Shown here piece by piece: positions 25,159 to 34,400 of a stretch of DNA of 39,776 nt. The DNA comes from an uncultured Bacteroidales bacterium. Lineage in GTDB: Bacteria > Bacteroidota > Bacteroidia > Bacteroidales > Muribaculaceae. The stretch is from NCBI GenBank assembly GCA_902772965.1, contig CACYCT010000003.1, positions 1-39,776 on the forward strand. The letters are read 5' to 3'. The notes beneath the pieces were generated by a model. That model had not been told where the DNA came from. It saw nothing but the letters and a program-made list of their open reading frames with translations, and made no database searches. The position numbers and the translations under genes are program-made. Each line of letters opens with the position of its first letter. Within the stretch, counting starts at the first letter, position 1.

Positions 25159-25965
25159 CTATGTGTTCTGGTTATTCGCGCGGAGTTTTTGCTCGGCGGC
25201 TCGTTGCCGGTTTGCTTCACGCTCTGCTTCAAGTAGTTGTTTCTCGGCCTCTTCGGCGGGCACGAGTTCTTCGGTGTCGAGGCGTTCGAGCAGGTTGTCG
25301 ATTTGTTCGCACCGGTCTACGGTGATGTCACCCACCCGTGTTCGCCGCAATGCTGTGAGGTGCGCTCCGGAGCCGAGCGCTTCGCCGATGTCGCGGGCGA
25401 GGGCTCGGATGTATGTGCCTTTGCTGCAGGTGACGTCGATTACGAGCGTCGGCTCGGCGGGTAGGCCGCATTCCACCACCTCAATGCGGTCGATGACAAG
25501 TGTTTTGGGTCGGATTTCCACATCCTTGCCCTTTCTGGCGAGTTTGTAGGCGGGTTTTCCGTCCACTTTGCATGCCGAGAAAGCCGGCGGCACTTGCTCG
25601 ATGGCTCCGGTGAATCGGGTTTGCAGCACGTGTTCGATCTGTTCGCGTGTGATGTGTTGCCACGGGTAGGTGGCGTCGATTTCGGTTTCAAGGTCGAACG
25701 ATGGTGTGGTTGCCCCGAGTCGGATGTTGGCGGTGTACTGTTTTATTCCCGATTGGAGTTGCTCGATTTGCTTGGTTTTCCGCCCGGTGCATACAAGTAG
25801 GACTCCGGTTGCGAGCGGGTCGAGTGTGCCGGCGTGGCCAACGTGTAGTGAGCGTCGGTTTAGGCGCGCGCGCAGTCGTGCACGTATTTTCTTTACCACA
25901 GCAAAGGAGGTCATCCGCAGTGGCTTGTCGATGGCGAACACTTCGCCGGCAATGGGGTTGAGCAA
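25159..25965 (-). CDS. truB: tRNA pseudouridine-55 synthase TruB
   Basis: Makes pseudouridine-55 in the T loop of tRNAs. The catalytic motif HAGTLDPLATGVLLV contains the nucleophile, D49 in this numbering. The later family blocks TGAIEQVPPAFSACKVDGKPAY and SKGTYIRALARDIG are present. The frame is open up to 26091, inside uppP, but that extension is Arg/His-rich and not TruB-like. No ATG precedes the conserved core after the uppP stop, so I choose TTG at 25965 (LNPIAGEVFAIDKP), giving 268 residues. The gap to the uppP stop is 20 nt. The tail after about residue 230 is a charged, Glu/Arg-rich helix. The gene order uppP-truB is common in Bacteroidota. Confidence 0.9.
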   Translation of the reverse strand: MLNPIAGEVFAIDKPLRMTSFAVVKKIRARLRARLNRRSLHVGHAGTLDPLATGVLLVCTGRKTKQIEQLQSGIKQYTANIRLGATTPSFDLETEIDATYPWQHITREQIEHVLQTRFTGAIEQVPPAFSACKVDGKPAYKLARKGKDVEIRPKTLVIDRIEVVECGLPAEPTLVIDVTCSKGTYIRALARDIGEALGSGAHLTALRRTRVGDITVDRCEQIDNLLERLDTEELVPAEEAEKQLLEAEREANRQRAAEQKLRANNQNT

Positions 25966-25985
25966 GGCGTGGGGTGGTTTATGGG

Positions 25986-26840
25986 TTAAGACAGGATAAG
26001 CGTTAGGATGCCTGCGATGGCGCAGTAGGCGGCGAAGTAGATGAGTTTGCCGCGTTTGACGATGCTCACCATCCACTTGCATGCGAGACATCCGGCGATG
26101 AATGCCGCGAGGAATCCCACCACGAGGGGCAGTGTGTCGATGCCTCCGAAGGCCTCTTCGCCACGTAGGGCTTTGATCACGTCGAGCAGCGCCTCACCGA
26201 GGATGGGGGGAATCACCATCAGGAAAGAGAACTGGGCGAGGGATTCTTTTTTGTTTCCCAAGAGCAGGCCGGTTGCGATGGTGCTGCCCGAGCGCGAGAG
26301 GCCCGGCATGACGGCGGCGGCCTGCGCGAGGCCGATGATGAAGGCGTCTTTCAGGCCGATGTGTTCTTTCTGTCGCGGGCGGGCGTAATAGGAGAAGGCG
26401 AGCAGGGCGGCGGTGAGCAGGAGCATGCAGCCCACAATGGTCAGGCCGGAGCCGAACACTTCCTCTACGCTGTCTTTAAAGAATACGCCCACGATGCCCA
26501 CGGGAATCATCGACACGAGTATGCACACGGCGTATTGCCATTCGTCTGTAAGGCGGCACCAGAGTGATTTGTGCTCTGCGGTTTCGCCTGTTTGCGCCAC
26601 AGCGTCTTTCCGAATAGGCGAGCGGAACAGTCCGCGCACGAGCCACGCGATTTCCCGCCAGAGGATTACAATCGTGCTCATCACCGTGGCCACATGCACG
26701 AGCACGGTGAAGGCGAGGTTGTCGCTTCCTTCAATGCCGAACAGGTTGGCACCGATGGCCAAGTGGCCGCTGCTGCTTACGGGCAGATATTCCGTCAAGC
26801 CTTGCACGATGCCCAAGATGAGTGCTTCCAACCAGTCCAT
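25986..26840 (-). CDS. uppP: Undecaprenyl-diphosphatase UppP (BacA)
   Basis: Integral inner-membrane phosphatase that recycles undecaprenyl diphosphate to the monophosphate carrier for peptidoglycan and glycan synthesis; it also gives low-level bacitracin tolerance. It has 284 residues from the ATG at 26840 ([14 protein letters not shown]). The two family signatures are present: the first is [13 protein letters not shown] with the catalytic Glu, the second is [10 protein letters not shown]. About 8 hydrophobic segments are visible. A longer frame to 26879 was rejected because the family starts at MDWLEA. The start overlaps the DUF3098 stop by one base (TGATG), a classic coupled junction. Confidence 0.95.
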   Translation of the reverse strand: MDWLEALILGIVQGLTEYLPVSSSGHLAIGANLFGIEGSDNLAFTVLVHVATVMSTIVILWREIAWLVRGLFRSPIRKDAVAQTGETAEHKSLWCRLTDEWQYAVCILVSMIPVGIVGVFFKDSVEEVFGSGLTIVGCMLLLTAALLAFSYYARPRQKEHIGLKDAFIIGLAQAAAVMPGLSRSGSTIATGLLLGNKKESLAQFSFLMVIPPILGEALLDVIKALRGEEAFGGIDTLPLVVGFLAAFIAGCLACKWMVSIVKRGKLIYFAAYCAIAGILTLILS

Positions 26841-27106
26841 CAATCTTTCTTTTTGGGTCGGTACAGGATTGCGGGACACATCAGCACAAAGCCGAGCAGG
26901 GCGATTGTGGGCCCGACGATGATTCGTGTGGAGGAGAAAATGTCGTAGTTGAACGTGTCACCCTGGTTGGGCGAGCCGGCCATCAGAGCCAATCCCAGTA
27001 CAATCAGGAGCAGACTGACTGCCATGGCGATGAAGTTGATTTTCCCCAGCGGCATGCGTGATTGCTCGAGCTTGTTTTGGATATCGGTTTTTTTGTCAGT
27101 TGTCAT
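26840..27106 (-). CDS. DUF3098 small membrane protein
   Basis: Small inner-membrane protein of 88 residues with two hydrophobic segments (about 24-44 and 63-82) and a lysine-rich C-terminus, RPKKKD. The core [12 protein letters not shown] and the second segment with [13 protein letters not shown] match the DUF3098 family, which in Bacteroidota typically lies between ftsX and uppP. Here no ftsX is present upstream; the promoter and then birA lie there instead. The function is unknown. Its stop overlaps the uppP start by one base, so it is the first gene of the operon DUF3098-uppP-truB-mtaB-glycosyltransferase. Confidence 0.88.
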   Translation of the reverse strand: MTTDKKTDIQNKLEQSRMPLGKINFIAMAVSLLLIVLGLALMAGSPNQGDTFNYDIFSSTRIIVGPTIALLGFVLMCPAILYRPKKKD

Positions 27107-27135
27107 ATGGTTTTATTTTTAGTCGCATTAATCGG

Positions 27136-27167
27136 CAAAATTACTATATCTTGCCCATGCGGCCAAA
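27136..27167 (-). promoter_or_regulatory. Promoter of the DUF3098-uppP-truB-mtaB-GT2 operon
   Basis: On the minus strand TTTG (27164-27167), a 20-bp spacer and TAATTTTG (27136-27143) match the Bacteroidota consensus exactly, 30 bp before the ATG at 27106. This is one of the best promoter matches in the window. Confidence 0.7.
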
Positions 27168-27191
27168 GAAAAACGGAAAAAAACTGTCGGC

Positions 27192-27911
27192 TCACACGAA
27201 AATCACTTCTTTGAAGTCGTAGTCGTGTAGTGTTCCGTCGGCATGCCGCAGCCGGAGTGTGCCCGTTGGCGAGACGTTGTCGATGGTGGCCATAAACGGT
27301 GTTCCGTCGGGCAGCAGGAAGGGGTGGGGGAGGCCGTCGTGGCGGTATAGGCTGCCGACGTACCGGGCGTGAATGGCTTCGGCCGGCTGGGAGCGGAGTG
27401 TTTGAATGAGTTCGCACACCTGTCGCATAACCGCTTGGGGATCGTAGTCGTCGCGTCCGGTTTCAAGTGCGATAGATGTCGGGTTGGGAAGCGAGGGGTC
27501 GAATTCGGTTTGGTTCACGTTCAGTCCGATTCCCACCACGGCGTAGTCCACCATCGCTCCGTCTAAGGAACATTCGATGAGAATTCCGGCGATTTTCCGG
27601 TTTTCGACGTAGATGTCATTGGGCCACTTGACTTTGACATTGTCAATTCCGCATGTTGTGAGGGTTTCCGCTGTTGCGAGTGCGGCCACCTCGCTGATAA
27701 TCTGCTGGTCTGCGGCTTTCAGATTCTTTGGTCGGAGTAAGATGGAGAATGTGGCGTTCTTTCCGGCTGTTGTGAGCCATCGGTTTCCGCGTTGTCCGCG
27801 TCCGGCGGTTTGTTCCCGGGCGTCGACCACGGTGTTGTCGTCCATGCCGGCGGCGTGCGCTTTGATATAGTTATTGGTGGAGTCTACCGAATCGAGGTGG
27901 ATGTGTTGCAT
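27192..27911 (-). CDS. birA: Biotin--[acetyl-CoA-carboxylase] ligase BirA (no DNA-binding domain)
   Basis: Biotin protein ligase that activates biotin with ATP and attaches it to the carboxyl carrier protein. It has 239 residues and is of the short type: the N-terminal winged helix of the E. coli bifunctional repressor is absent, so it is unlikely to regulate transcription. The ligase motifs are STNNYIKAHA, the adenylate-binding loop AGRGQRGNRW, KWPNDIYVENRKIAGILIE with the catalytic-loop lysine, and GIGLNVNQ. The C-terminal SH3-like domain covers about 190-239. It lies 63 bp downstream of tsaE on the same strand, probably co-transcribed, and no separate promoter is obvious between them. Confidence 0.93.
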   Translation of the reverse strand: MQHIHLDSVDSTNNYIKAHAAGMDDNTVVDAREQTAGRGQRGNRWLTTAGKNATFSILLRPKNLKAADQQIISEVAALATAETLTTCGIDNVKVKWPNDIYVENRKIAGILIECSLDGAMVDYAVVGIGLNVNQTEFDPSLPNPTSIALETGRDDYDPQAVMRQVCELIQTLRSQPAEAIHARYVGSLYRHDGLPHPFLLPDGTPFMATIDNVSPTGTLRLRHADGTLHDYDFKEVIFV

Positions 27912-27974
27912 GAAACTTTTAGTGAATTTAATGACTGTAAGGCTATTAACGCGTGTTTTGTCCTTACTTCCGTT

Positions 27975-28415
27975 TTACTCGGGCAGGTCGACGGTGATGG
28001 TGCGTTCGTGTGTGTCGGGGTTTTCGGTGATGTTGACTCTGACAGTGTCGTCGGGGAGCAGGTTCTCGATCTGTTGCGGCCACTCAATCAGGCAGATTGC
28101 TCCGCAGTCGAGGTAGTCTTCTGTTCCGAGTTCGATGGCCTCGGTCTCCGATTCCAGTCGGTAGCAGTCGAAGTGGTAGATGAGTTCGGCGGTGGTGTCT
28201 GAGCGGTACTCGTTGATGATGGCGAACGAGGGAGAGTTGGTTTGGTCTTGCTCCACGCCGAGGGCTTGGCACAGGGCTTTGATAAACGTGGTTTTTCCGG
28301 CACCCATTTCTCCGTAGAACGCGAAAACGGTGTAGTCGCCCATCAGGCTCATGAATTGTCGGGCGGCTTGCGGCAGCGCGTCGGTCGAGGGTGCGTTGAT
28401 GATTGTCTGTTTCAT
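27975..28415 (-). CDS. tsaE: tRNA t6A biosynthesis ATPase TsaE
   Basis: Small P-loop ATPase of the TsaB-TsaD-TsaE complex, which transfers threonylcarbamoyl to A37 of tRNA. It has 146 residues, the usual family length. Walker A is GEMGAGKTT (G35-T43). The family blocks [19 protein letters not shown], with the conserved Asp/Tyr/Arg, and CLIEWPQQ follow. The start is [10 protein letters not shown], with a promoter match 20 bp upstream. It appears to lead a two-gene unit with birA. MtaB, encoded 3 kb away, modifies the same nucleoside after t6A is formed. Confidence 0.94.
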   Translation of the reverse strand: MKQTIINAPSTDALPQAARQFMSLMGDYTVFAFYGEMGAGKTTFIKALCQALGVEQDQTNSPSFAIINEYRSDTTAELIYHFDCYRLESETEAIELGTEDYLDCGAICLIEWPQQIENLLPDDTVRVNITENPDTHERTITVDLPE

Positions 28416-28435
28416 GTGTGATGTGTTTTGTGTCG

Positions 28436-28468
28436 CAAAGGTACAAACACTTTCCGGATTACGTTCAA
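28436..28468 (-). promoter_or_regulatory. Putative promoter of tsaE-birA
   Basis: On the minus strand TACCTTTG (28436-28443) matches TAnnTTTG. A weaker TTG (28466-28468) lies 22 bp upstream. The start codon is at 28415. Confidence 0.55.
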
Positions 28469-28524
28469 TTCCGGCCGATTTTTGGTTTTTGTCCGGCTTG
28501 TTTCATTGTGTTGCCTGCAAACGG

Positions 28525-28564
28525 AATCATCGAAGAATCCGTATGCGGGAATTCTCCGATGATT
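28525..28564. terminator. Hairpin between the phosphatase gene and tsaE
   Basis: AATCATCG (28525-28532) pairs with CGATGATT (28557-28564). After one mismatch, AGAAT (28534-28538) pairs with ATTCT (28551-28555). It lies 62 bp beyond the stop of the phosphatase gene on the minus strand and likely ends the LacI-phosphatase transcript. No long T-run follows in that direction. Confidence 0.55.
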
Positions 28565-28626
28565 TCGTTGGTGTATTTCTTGTATTTATCTGAATGAATG
28601 TCGAATACGATATTCTATTGAGCCAT

Positions 28627-30111
28627 TTAATTATCGGGTTTTATGGGTATGGGTTTTCCGAGTGTCCCGTCGGGTGCCTGTATGTGCAGCATGGCGGCGA
28701 TGGTGGGGGCGATGTCAATCATGCCGTTGGGTTGCGTACGTTCGCCGTGGGGAATGTGCCATCCGTAGAAGATGAGTGGGATGTGGCTGTCGGACTGGTT
28801 CCATGTACCGTGGTTAGAGCCTGCAATGTCTCCGTCCCAAGAGGCATAGTGGCCGACGTAGGGCTGGACGAATATTTCACCGCTTCGCCCGGCGTGGTAG
28901 CCTTTTATGATTCTCTCGCGTAGTTCGGCGGGTATGGGTTTGTCGGCGAGGCGGTGGATGTCAACGGCCCATTGCACCGTAGGGTCGGCTTCGAGAATCC
29001 GGCACACTTCCCGTGCCACGTCATCGCGGTCGAGTTCGGCTGAGTCGATTGCGTGGTTGTTGAGGTAGAAACTGTATTCCATGGCATCGGTGATGAGGTT
29101 GTCCACATGGAATTTTTCGCTGAGTTTCTTGTTGGTTGCCTCTCGCAGTTTGTAGTCGTAGAATCGTCCCGATGGCAGTTTGTGTCCGGTCATGAAAGGC
29201 TCGTTGTGTGTGCCTCCGTGGTCGGCCGTGAGGAAGATCAGGTAGTTTCCTTGGCCTACGGTTTGGTCAAGGGTGGTGAGCAGGCGGGCGATTTGTGTGT
29301 CGAGTTGGCGGTAGATGGTGTCGAGTTGCGTCGAGCGGGTTCCCCATTTATGTGCTGCGGCGTCGGTGGTGCTGATGCTTATCGCGAGCAGGTCGGTGAC
29401 TCCGTCTTGCCCGAGTTGCTCGTTTTTCAGAGCCTCAATGGCGAGGTCAAAGGTCATGGTCACTCCCTCCTGACGTAACATGAGGTTCTGTCCGAGCGTG
29501 TTTTTGTGCTTGCTGTTGAATTGACTTACCCATTTGGGCAGTTGCTCCATATAGTAAGAGGAACTGATGAATCCGGGTGCTTTTCCGTCCCACCAGTAGG
29601 CGGCGTCGGCCGCGTGTCCGGCGGGCAGGATTGCGGCCCGGTCTTTCAGCGCAATGCCGATGACGCGGGCTTGGAAGCGTGTGGCGAGTTTGAGTTCGTC
29701 GGCGAGTGTGGTTACGAGCAGGTTGCGTGGCGAGCGTTGGCCTGTTGTGGTTGTTGTGCCCACACCGGTTACGGAGTTGTCGCGTACGCTTGAGGTGTTG
29801 ATGCCGTTGATTTTGTAGTTGTTGCCCGCGATACCGTGCACTGCCGGTGTTGTTCCGGTGTAGACAGATGCGTGTCCGCAGGCGGTGACGGTTGGCACAT
29901 AGTCAATCATGGTGTTCGCGCAGGAGAACCCTTGCTCAAGCAGCCGTCGGAATCCGTCGGATCGCCATTGGTCGTGGAATGTGTATAGGAAGTCCCACCG
30001 CATTTGGTCTACCACAATTCCGACCACAAGGCGTGGGCGTTCGGGTTGGGCGTTGGCGTTGAGTGCGGACAGGAGTGTGAGGCAGAGCAGTGTGCGTGCG
30101 AGGTGTTTCAT
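28627..30111 (-). CDS. PafA-type alkaline phosphatase (alkaline phosphatase superfamily)
   Basis: Exported phosphomonoesterase of 494 residues with a signal peptide ending near NANAQ. It belongs to the alkaline phosphatase superfamily, closest to PafA. D35 in VVDQMRWDFL is a metal ligand. T76 in PTVTACGHASVYTG is the predicted nucleophile. N97/N98 in GIAGNNY and K156/R158 in LKDRAAILPAGH match the PafA active-site Asn, Lys and Arg, which mark it as a monoesterase. Further metal ligands are seen in STTDAAAHKWG and TADHGGT. The late SNHGTWNQSDSHIPLIFYG block is also present. The gene starts 8 bp after the LacI-type regulator on the same strand with no promoter between, so the pair is probably one transcript. 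Release of phosphate from organic phosphates in the periplasm is the likely job. Confidence 0.92.
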   Translation of the reverse strand: MKHLARTLLCLTLLSALNANAQPERPRLVVGIVVDQMRWDFLYTFHDQWRSDGFRRLLEQGFSCANTMIDYVPTVTACGHASVYTGTTPAVHGIAGNNYKINGINTSSVRDNSVTGVGTTTTTGQRSPRNLLVTTLADELKLATRFQARVIGIALKDRAAILPAGHAADAAYWWDGKAPGFISSSYYMEQLPKWVSQFNSKHKNTLGQNLMLRQEGVTMTFDLAIEALKNEQLGQDGVTDLLAISISTTDAAAHKWGTRSTQLDTIYRQLDTQIARLLTTLDQTVGQGNYLIFLTADHGGTHNEPFMTGHKLPSGRFYDYKLREATNKKLSEKFHVDNLITDAMEYSFYLNNHAIDSAELDRDDVAREVCRILEADPTVQWAVDIHRLADKPIPAELRERIIKGYHAGRSGEIFVQPYVGHYASWDGDIAGSNHGTWNQSDSHIPLIFYGWHIPHGERTQPNGMIDIAPTIAAMLHIQAPDGTLGKPIPIKPDN

Positions 30112-30119
30112 TGGCGTAG

Positions 30120-31154
30120 TTATCTGGTTGTGCCTCGGACAACGAGGTGTGTTTTTACGAGACGTTTTTCGGCGTGGTCGCGCGGAAGTTGTCCCTCAAC
30201 GAGTTTGATGAGAATGTCGGCCGCCTCGTGTCCCACTTGTATACCGTCTTGTTCGACTGACGTGAGTTGCGGGTCGGAAGCGAGCGCTTCGTTGCTTCCG
30301 GTGAATCCGCAGATCTGGATTTCGTCGGGCACGCGTAATCCCATATTCTTGACCACATGAAGAATCCCGACTGCTGTTTCGTCGTTTACGGCGAAGAAAG
30401 CGTCGGGACGTTGGGGGAGTTCAAGCATTCGCGGAGTTATCATTTCGGCGTCTGAGCGGTTGTCGCACATGCACACGAGTTGTTCGTCGTACTGCAGTCC
30501 GTGCTGATAGAGTGCGTCTTTGTATCCGTTAAGCCGGTTGACGCCGATTTCCATGTTGGTTGATGTTCCGTAGTAGGCGATTCGCTTGCATCCGCATTCT
30601 ATGAGGTGCGTGACGGCTTTTCGTGTTCCCTGATAGTCGTCCACAACCACGCGGTGGGCGTTGATGGCAGGGCAGATACGGTCGAAGAATACGAGTGGGA
30701 GCTGGTCGCTATACAGTCGTTTGAAGTGGTCGTAGTTGGTGGTGTTTTTCGATTGCGAGATGATGATTCCGCACACCTTGTTGCGGTAGAATTCCTCGCA
30801 GATGGTTGCCTCGCGCTCGGCCTGCTCGTAACTGGAGGCGACAAGCAGCCGGTAGCCTCGCGAGGAGGCTTCGAGTTCTATTCCGGTCAGGACGGAGGAG
30901 AAGTAGTAGTGTATGAACTCTGGCAGCACGACTCCGATTATCTTCACGGGCGCGTTGCGGCTGTTGCGCAGTTGCTCGGCCACGATGTTGGGCATATAGT
31001 TGTGCTCGCGCGCGAATTGTTGAATCTGATCTCTTCGCTCTTTACTGATGCTCGGGCTGTCTTTCAGCGCGCGTGAGACAGTAGCGACCGACACGCCGAG
31101 TTGCCGTGCTATGTCTTTCATTGTCAGAGTGGAGTTGGGTTGGTTAGGTTCCAT
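30120..31154 (-). CDS. LacI-family transcriptional regulator of the Sus locus
   Basis: DNA-binding sugar-responsive regulator of 344 residues from the ATG at 31154 (MEPNQPNSTLTMKD). A longer frame to 31232 is rejected because its own promoter and operator lie inside it. The N-terminal helix-turn-helix reads MKDIARQLGVSVATVSRALKDSP, followed by the hinge region NIVAEQLRNSRN and a periplasmic-binding-protein-like effector domain (VVLPEFIHYYFS, FFDRICPAI, AFFAVNDETAVG). It is divergent from susC. A 24-bp palindrome with the central CG typical of LacI-family operators overlaps its -33 box, so autorepression is likely. The same core precedes the CBM26 gene. The effector is presumably a maltooligosaccharide or a sugar derivative; this is inferred from the neighbouring genes. 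Confidence 0.93.
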   Translation of the reverse strand: MEPNQPNSTLTMKDIARQLGVSVATVSRALKDSPSISKERRDQIQQFAREHNYMPNIVAEQLRNSRNAPVKIIGVVLPEFIHYYFSSVLTGIELEASSRGYRLLVASSYEQAEREATICEEFYRNKVCGIIISQSKNTTNYDHFKRLYSDQLPLVFFDRICPAINAHRVVVDDYQGTRKAVTHLIECGCKRIAYYGTSTNMEIGVNRLNGYKDALYQHGLQYDEQLVCMCDNRSDAEMITPRMLELPQRPDAFFAVNDETAVGILHVVKNMGLRVPDEIQICGFTGSNEALASDPQLTSVEQDGIQVGHEAADILIKLVEGQLPRDHAEKRLVKTHLVVRGTTR

Positions 31155-31191
31155 AACCGGGTGGTGTCGAAAAGTATTTTTTTGGTCGTTG

Positions 31192-31223
31192 CAAAGGTAG
31201 TTCATTTCGCCGGAACGTGCAAA
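31192..31223 (-). promoter_or_regulatory. Promoter of the LacI-family regulator gene
   Basis: On the minus strand TTTG (31220-31223), a 20-bp spacer and TACCTTTG (31192-31199) match the Bacteroidota consensus exactly. The TTTG lies inside the palindrome at 31213-31236, so a bound regulator would block this promoter. Confidence 0.7.
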
Positions 31224-31236
31224 CGTTTGCACGTTC
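31213..31236. promoter_or_regulatory. 24-bp palindromic LacI-family operator
   Basis: A perfect 24-bp inverted repeat, core GCAAACGTTTGC at 31219-31230 flanked symmetrically by GAACGT and ACGTTC. The central CpG and even symmetry are typical of LacI-family operators. It lies between the regulator gene and susC, overlaps the regulator's -33 element, and ends 56 bp before the susC -7 element (counted from the 12-bp core). Confidence 0.88.
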
Positions 31237-31286
31237 TTTGTACATTATTTAACAAAAAACCGCTGATTTCCGCGCATTAAAAAAGG

Positions 31287-31294
31287 TAATTTTG
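31287..31294 (+). promoter_or_regulatory. -7 element of the susC operon promoter
   Basis: TAATTTTG matches TAnnTTTG, but no good TTTG is found 17-21 bp upstream. A poor -33 element fits a promoter needing an activator. The predicted start is near 31300, with a leader of about 135 nt containing a tandem CGTGTGCA repeat at 31321-31336. Confidence 0.6.
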
Positions 31295-31435
31295 CGAGCT
31301 GTTCGAAGCGAGACACCAGGCGTGTGCACGTGTGCACGGGATTGCCTGCCACAGTCGGATGAGTATAAGTGTTAATTATCTGACTTCTAACCCGATAATA
31401 CGCAAAAAAAACATAACTTTAACTTTAAAAATGAA

Positions 31436-34400
31436 ATGAAGAAGCAAGTAAACTTTAGAATTCCCGCAAGGATTCTAACGCTGGTGATGGGTTTGTTCCT
31501 GTCGCTTGGCGCGTTTGCGCAGATTACTGTGCAGGGCCTTGTGAAGGATGCTACCGGTGAAGGCCTCATTGGCGCGTCGGTGCGTGTGGTGGGAACCAGC
31601 ACAGGCACGGTGACCGACTTTGACGGTAACTTCACGCTCACCAACGTGGCGCCCGGCGCCAAACTGCTGATTACCTCCATCGGTTATCAGGACCAGGAAG
31701 TGGTTGCCACTGAGAATATGGTCATTACGATGGAAGAGAACACCACAACGCTCAACGAGGTGGTTGTGATCGGTTATGGTACGGTTCGCAAGAGCGACCT
31801 CACCGGTTCTGTTTCCGCCCTGCGCCCCGATTCGAAGAACAAGGGTGTGCAAGTGAGCGCGCAAGACATGCTCACCGGTAAGGTTGCCGGTTTGAACGTC
31901 ACCGCTGGTGACGGTAACCCCGGCGGCGGCGCGCAGATCCGTATCCGCGGTGGCTCGTCGCTCACCGCGAGCAACGACCCTCTGATTGTGGTCGACGGTG
32001 TCGCGCTGGACAACGACGGTGTGGCCGGATTGAACAACCTGCTTTCGTCGATCAACCCCAACGATATCGAGAGTTTCAACGTGCTTAAAGACGCTTCCGC
32101 TACGGCCATCTACGGTTCGCGCGGTTCCAACGGTGTGATTATCATCACCACCAAGAAAGGCCGCGGCGGCTCCAAGATTCCGCAAGTGTCCTATTCGGGC
32201 AATGTCACCATCAGCCGTCACAAAAAGACCGTCGACGTGATGAACGCCGCCGAGTACCGCGACTTCATCGCAAGCATTTACGGCACCGAAAGCGAGCCTT
32301 ACTCCTACCTCGGCACCGCCGACACCGACTGGCAAAGCCTGCTGCTCCGCACCGCCGTGAGCCACGACCACAACGTAGCCATCGGCGGACAACTCGGTTT
32401 CCTGCCCTATCGCGTTTCGGTCGGCTACACCGACCAGAAAGGTATCATCATCGGCAACCGCTACCAACGCGGAACCCTCGCCCTCACCCTGAGCCCCTCG
32501 CTGCTGGACAACCACCTCAACATCGTGCTCAAAGGTAGCGGCATGTGGACCCAGCGCAAAGACCCCAACGACGGAATCGGAACCGCCGTGTGGTTCGACC
32601 CGACACAGGATCCCTACAGTTTCACGTCGGAATACCATAAAAACATGATTGCCGGCACCAACACGCTGCAGAACTTCGGCGGCTACTTCGAGTGGCCCAC
32701 TCTCGGCGGCTCGCTCAATGACTCAAGTTGGCCCTACACCAAGTTCCCCAACGCCACAAGCAACCCGCTGGCCAACATCAACAACGCCAACAACCGCAAG
32801 TGGACACGCCAATTCACCGGCAGCGCCGACATCGAATACAAAATCCACGGATTCGAAGACCTCCGCCTGCACACCACCCTCAGCCTTGACTACACCAAAG
32901 GCTACACCCGCACCGAAGTCAACCCCACCGCCCCCGGCGCGCTGTACTACGGAAGTTACGGCGGTGAGAACGTCACCCGCCGCAACATGCAGTTGAGTGC
33001 CTACGCGCAATACTACAAAGACTTCAACGATGACCACCACTTCGACATCATGGCCGGTTACGAGTGGTCGCACTACCACAAGTGGGGTTACTACGACTAC
33101 TGGGGAATCTACCCCGAAACCAACAACGCCGTCGAACTGCGCGGAACAAAGACCTCGCACACCGAGACCCGCTACGACAACGAGCACTTCATCGTGTCGT
33201 TCTTCGGACGTATGAACTACACGTTCAAAAACCGCTACATGCTCACCTTCACGCTGCGTGATGACGGTTCTTCCCGTTTCGCCAAACACTGGGCACTCTT
33301 CCCCGCCCTCGCGCTGGCTTGGAAAGTGAAAGAAGAGAGTTTCCTCAAAGACGTGAACGCCCTGAGCGACCTCAAACTCCGCCTCGGCTGGGGTAAGACA
33401 GGTCAACAGGACGGTATCGGCGACTACAACTGGATTCCCCGCTACTCGCGCAACACCGGCACCGGATCGTTCTACCCCCTGACCGGTGACGAACTCACCG
33501 CCGACGGCAAACCCGCCCTCTCCGGTGACGGACACCTCTACCGTCCCGACGACTACCGTCAGGAACTCAAATGGGAAACCACAACCACTTACAACGTCGG
33601 TATCGACTGGGGTGTGCTCGCACAACGCCTCACCGGTTCTATTGACGTGTACTACCGCAAAACCACCGACCTGATCAACAAGGCTCCCACGGCCGCTTTC
33701 GCAGGCTACATCAACCGCGCCGTGCAGAACATCGGCTCGCTTGAGAACAAGGGTATCGAGCTCATGTTCGACTGGAAGGCAATCCAAAACAGCAACTTCC
33801 TGTGGAACCTCACCTATAACTTCACCTACAACAAGAACAAGATCACCGACCTGACCGGTGTGAGCAATTCGGGCGCGCCCATCCCCACCGGTTTCAAGCG
33901 CGGACAAGACAACTTCGTGCAGGCACACCAAGTGGGCTATCCCGCAAGCAGTTATTATGTGTTTCAACAGATTTACGACGCCAACGGTAAACCTATCGAG
34001 AATCTCGTGGTTGACCGCAACGGCGACGGTGTGATCTCCGAGCAGGACAAGTACCTCTACAAGAGCCCCGCGCCTCCCGTGATTATGGGTCTTGGCAGCC
34101 GCATGGAATGGAAAAACTGGGACCTCGGCTTCAACATGCACGCCAACATCGGCAACTACGTGTACAACAACGTTGTCGCAGGTGGCGTCAACCACAGCAC
34201 CAACGCCATCTGGGCTCAGAGCGGCTACCTTGCCAACCGCCCCAAAGCCACGCTCGCTTACGGCTGGAAAACCGATGTAATCTATCAGATGCTCAGCGAC
34301 CACTGGGTGCAGAACGCCTCCTTCCTCAAGATGGACAACATCACCCTGGGCTACTCGTTCAGCGAACTGTTCAAAACCGGTAGCTATCGCGGAATCGGCG

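Noticed and set aside
26092..26879. Upstream starts for truB (26091) and uppP (26879)
   Set aside because: The truB extension lies inside uppP and is Arg/His-rich; the uppP extension precedes the family start MDWLEA and overlaps the DUF3098 gene.
31155..31232. Longer start for the LacI-family regulator
   Set aside because: The exact-match promoter and the palindromic operator lie within this extension, and the helix-turn-helix starts normally from the ATG at 31154.
32723..34303. 526-codon open frame antisense to susC
   Set aside because: Shadow of the susC barrel; low-complexity Val/Gly composition and no start signals.
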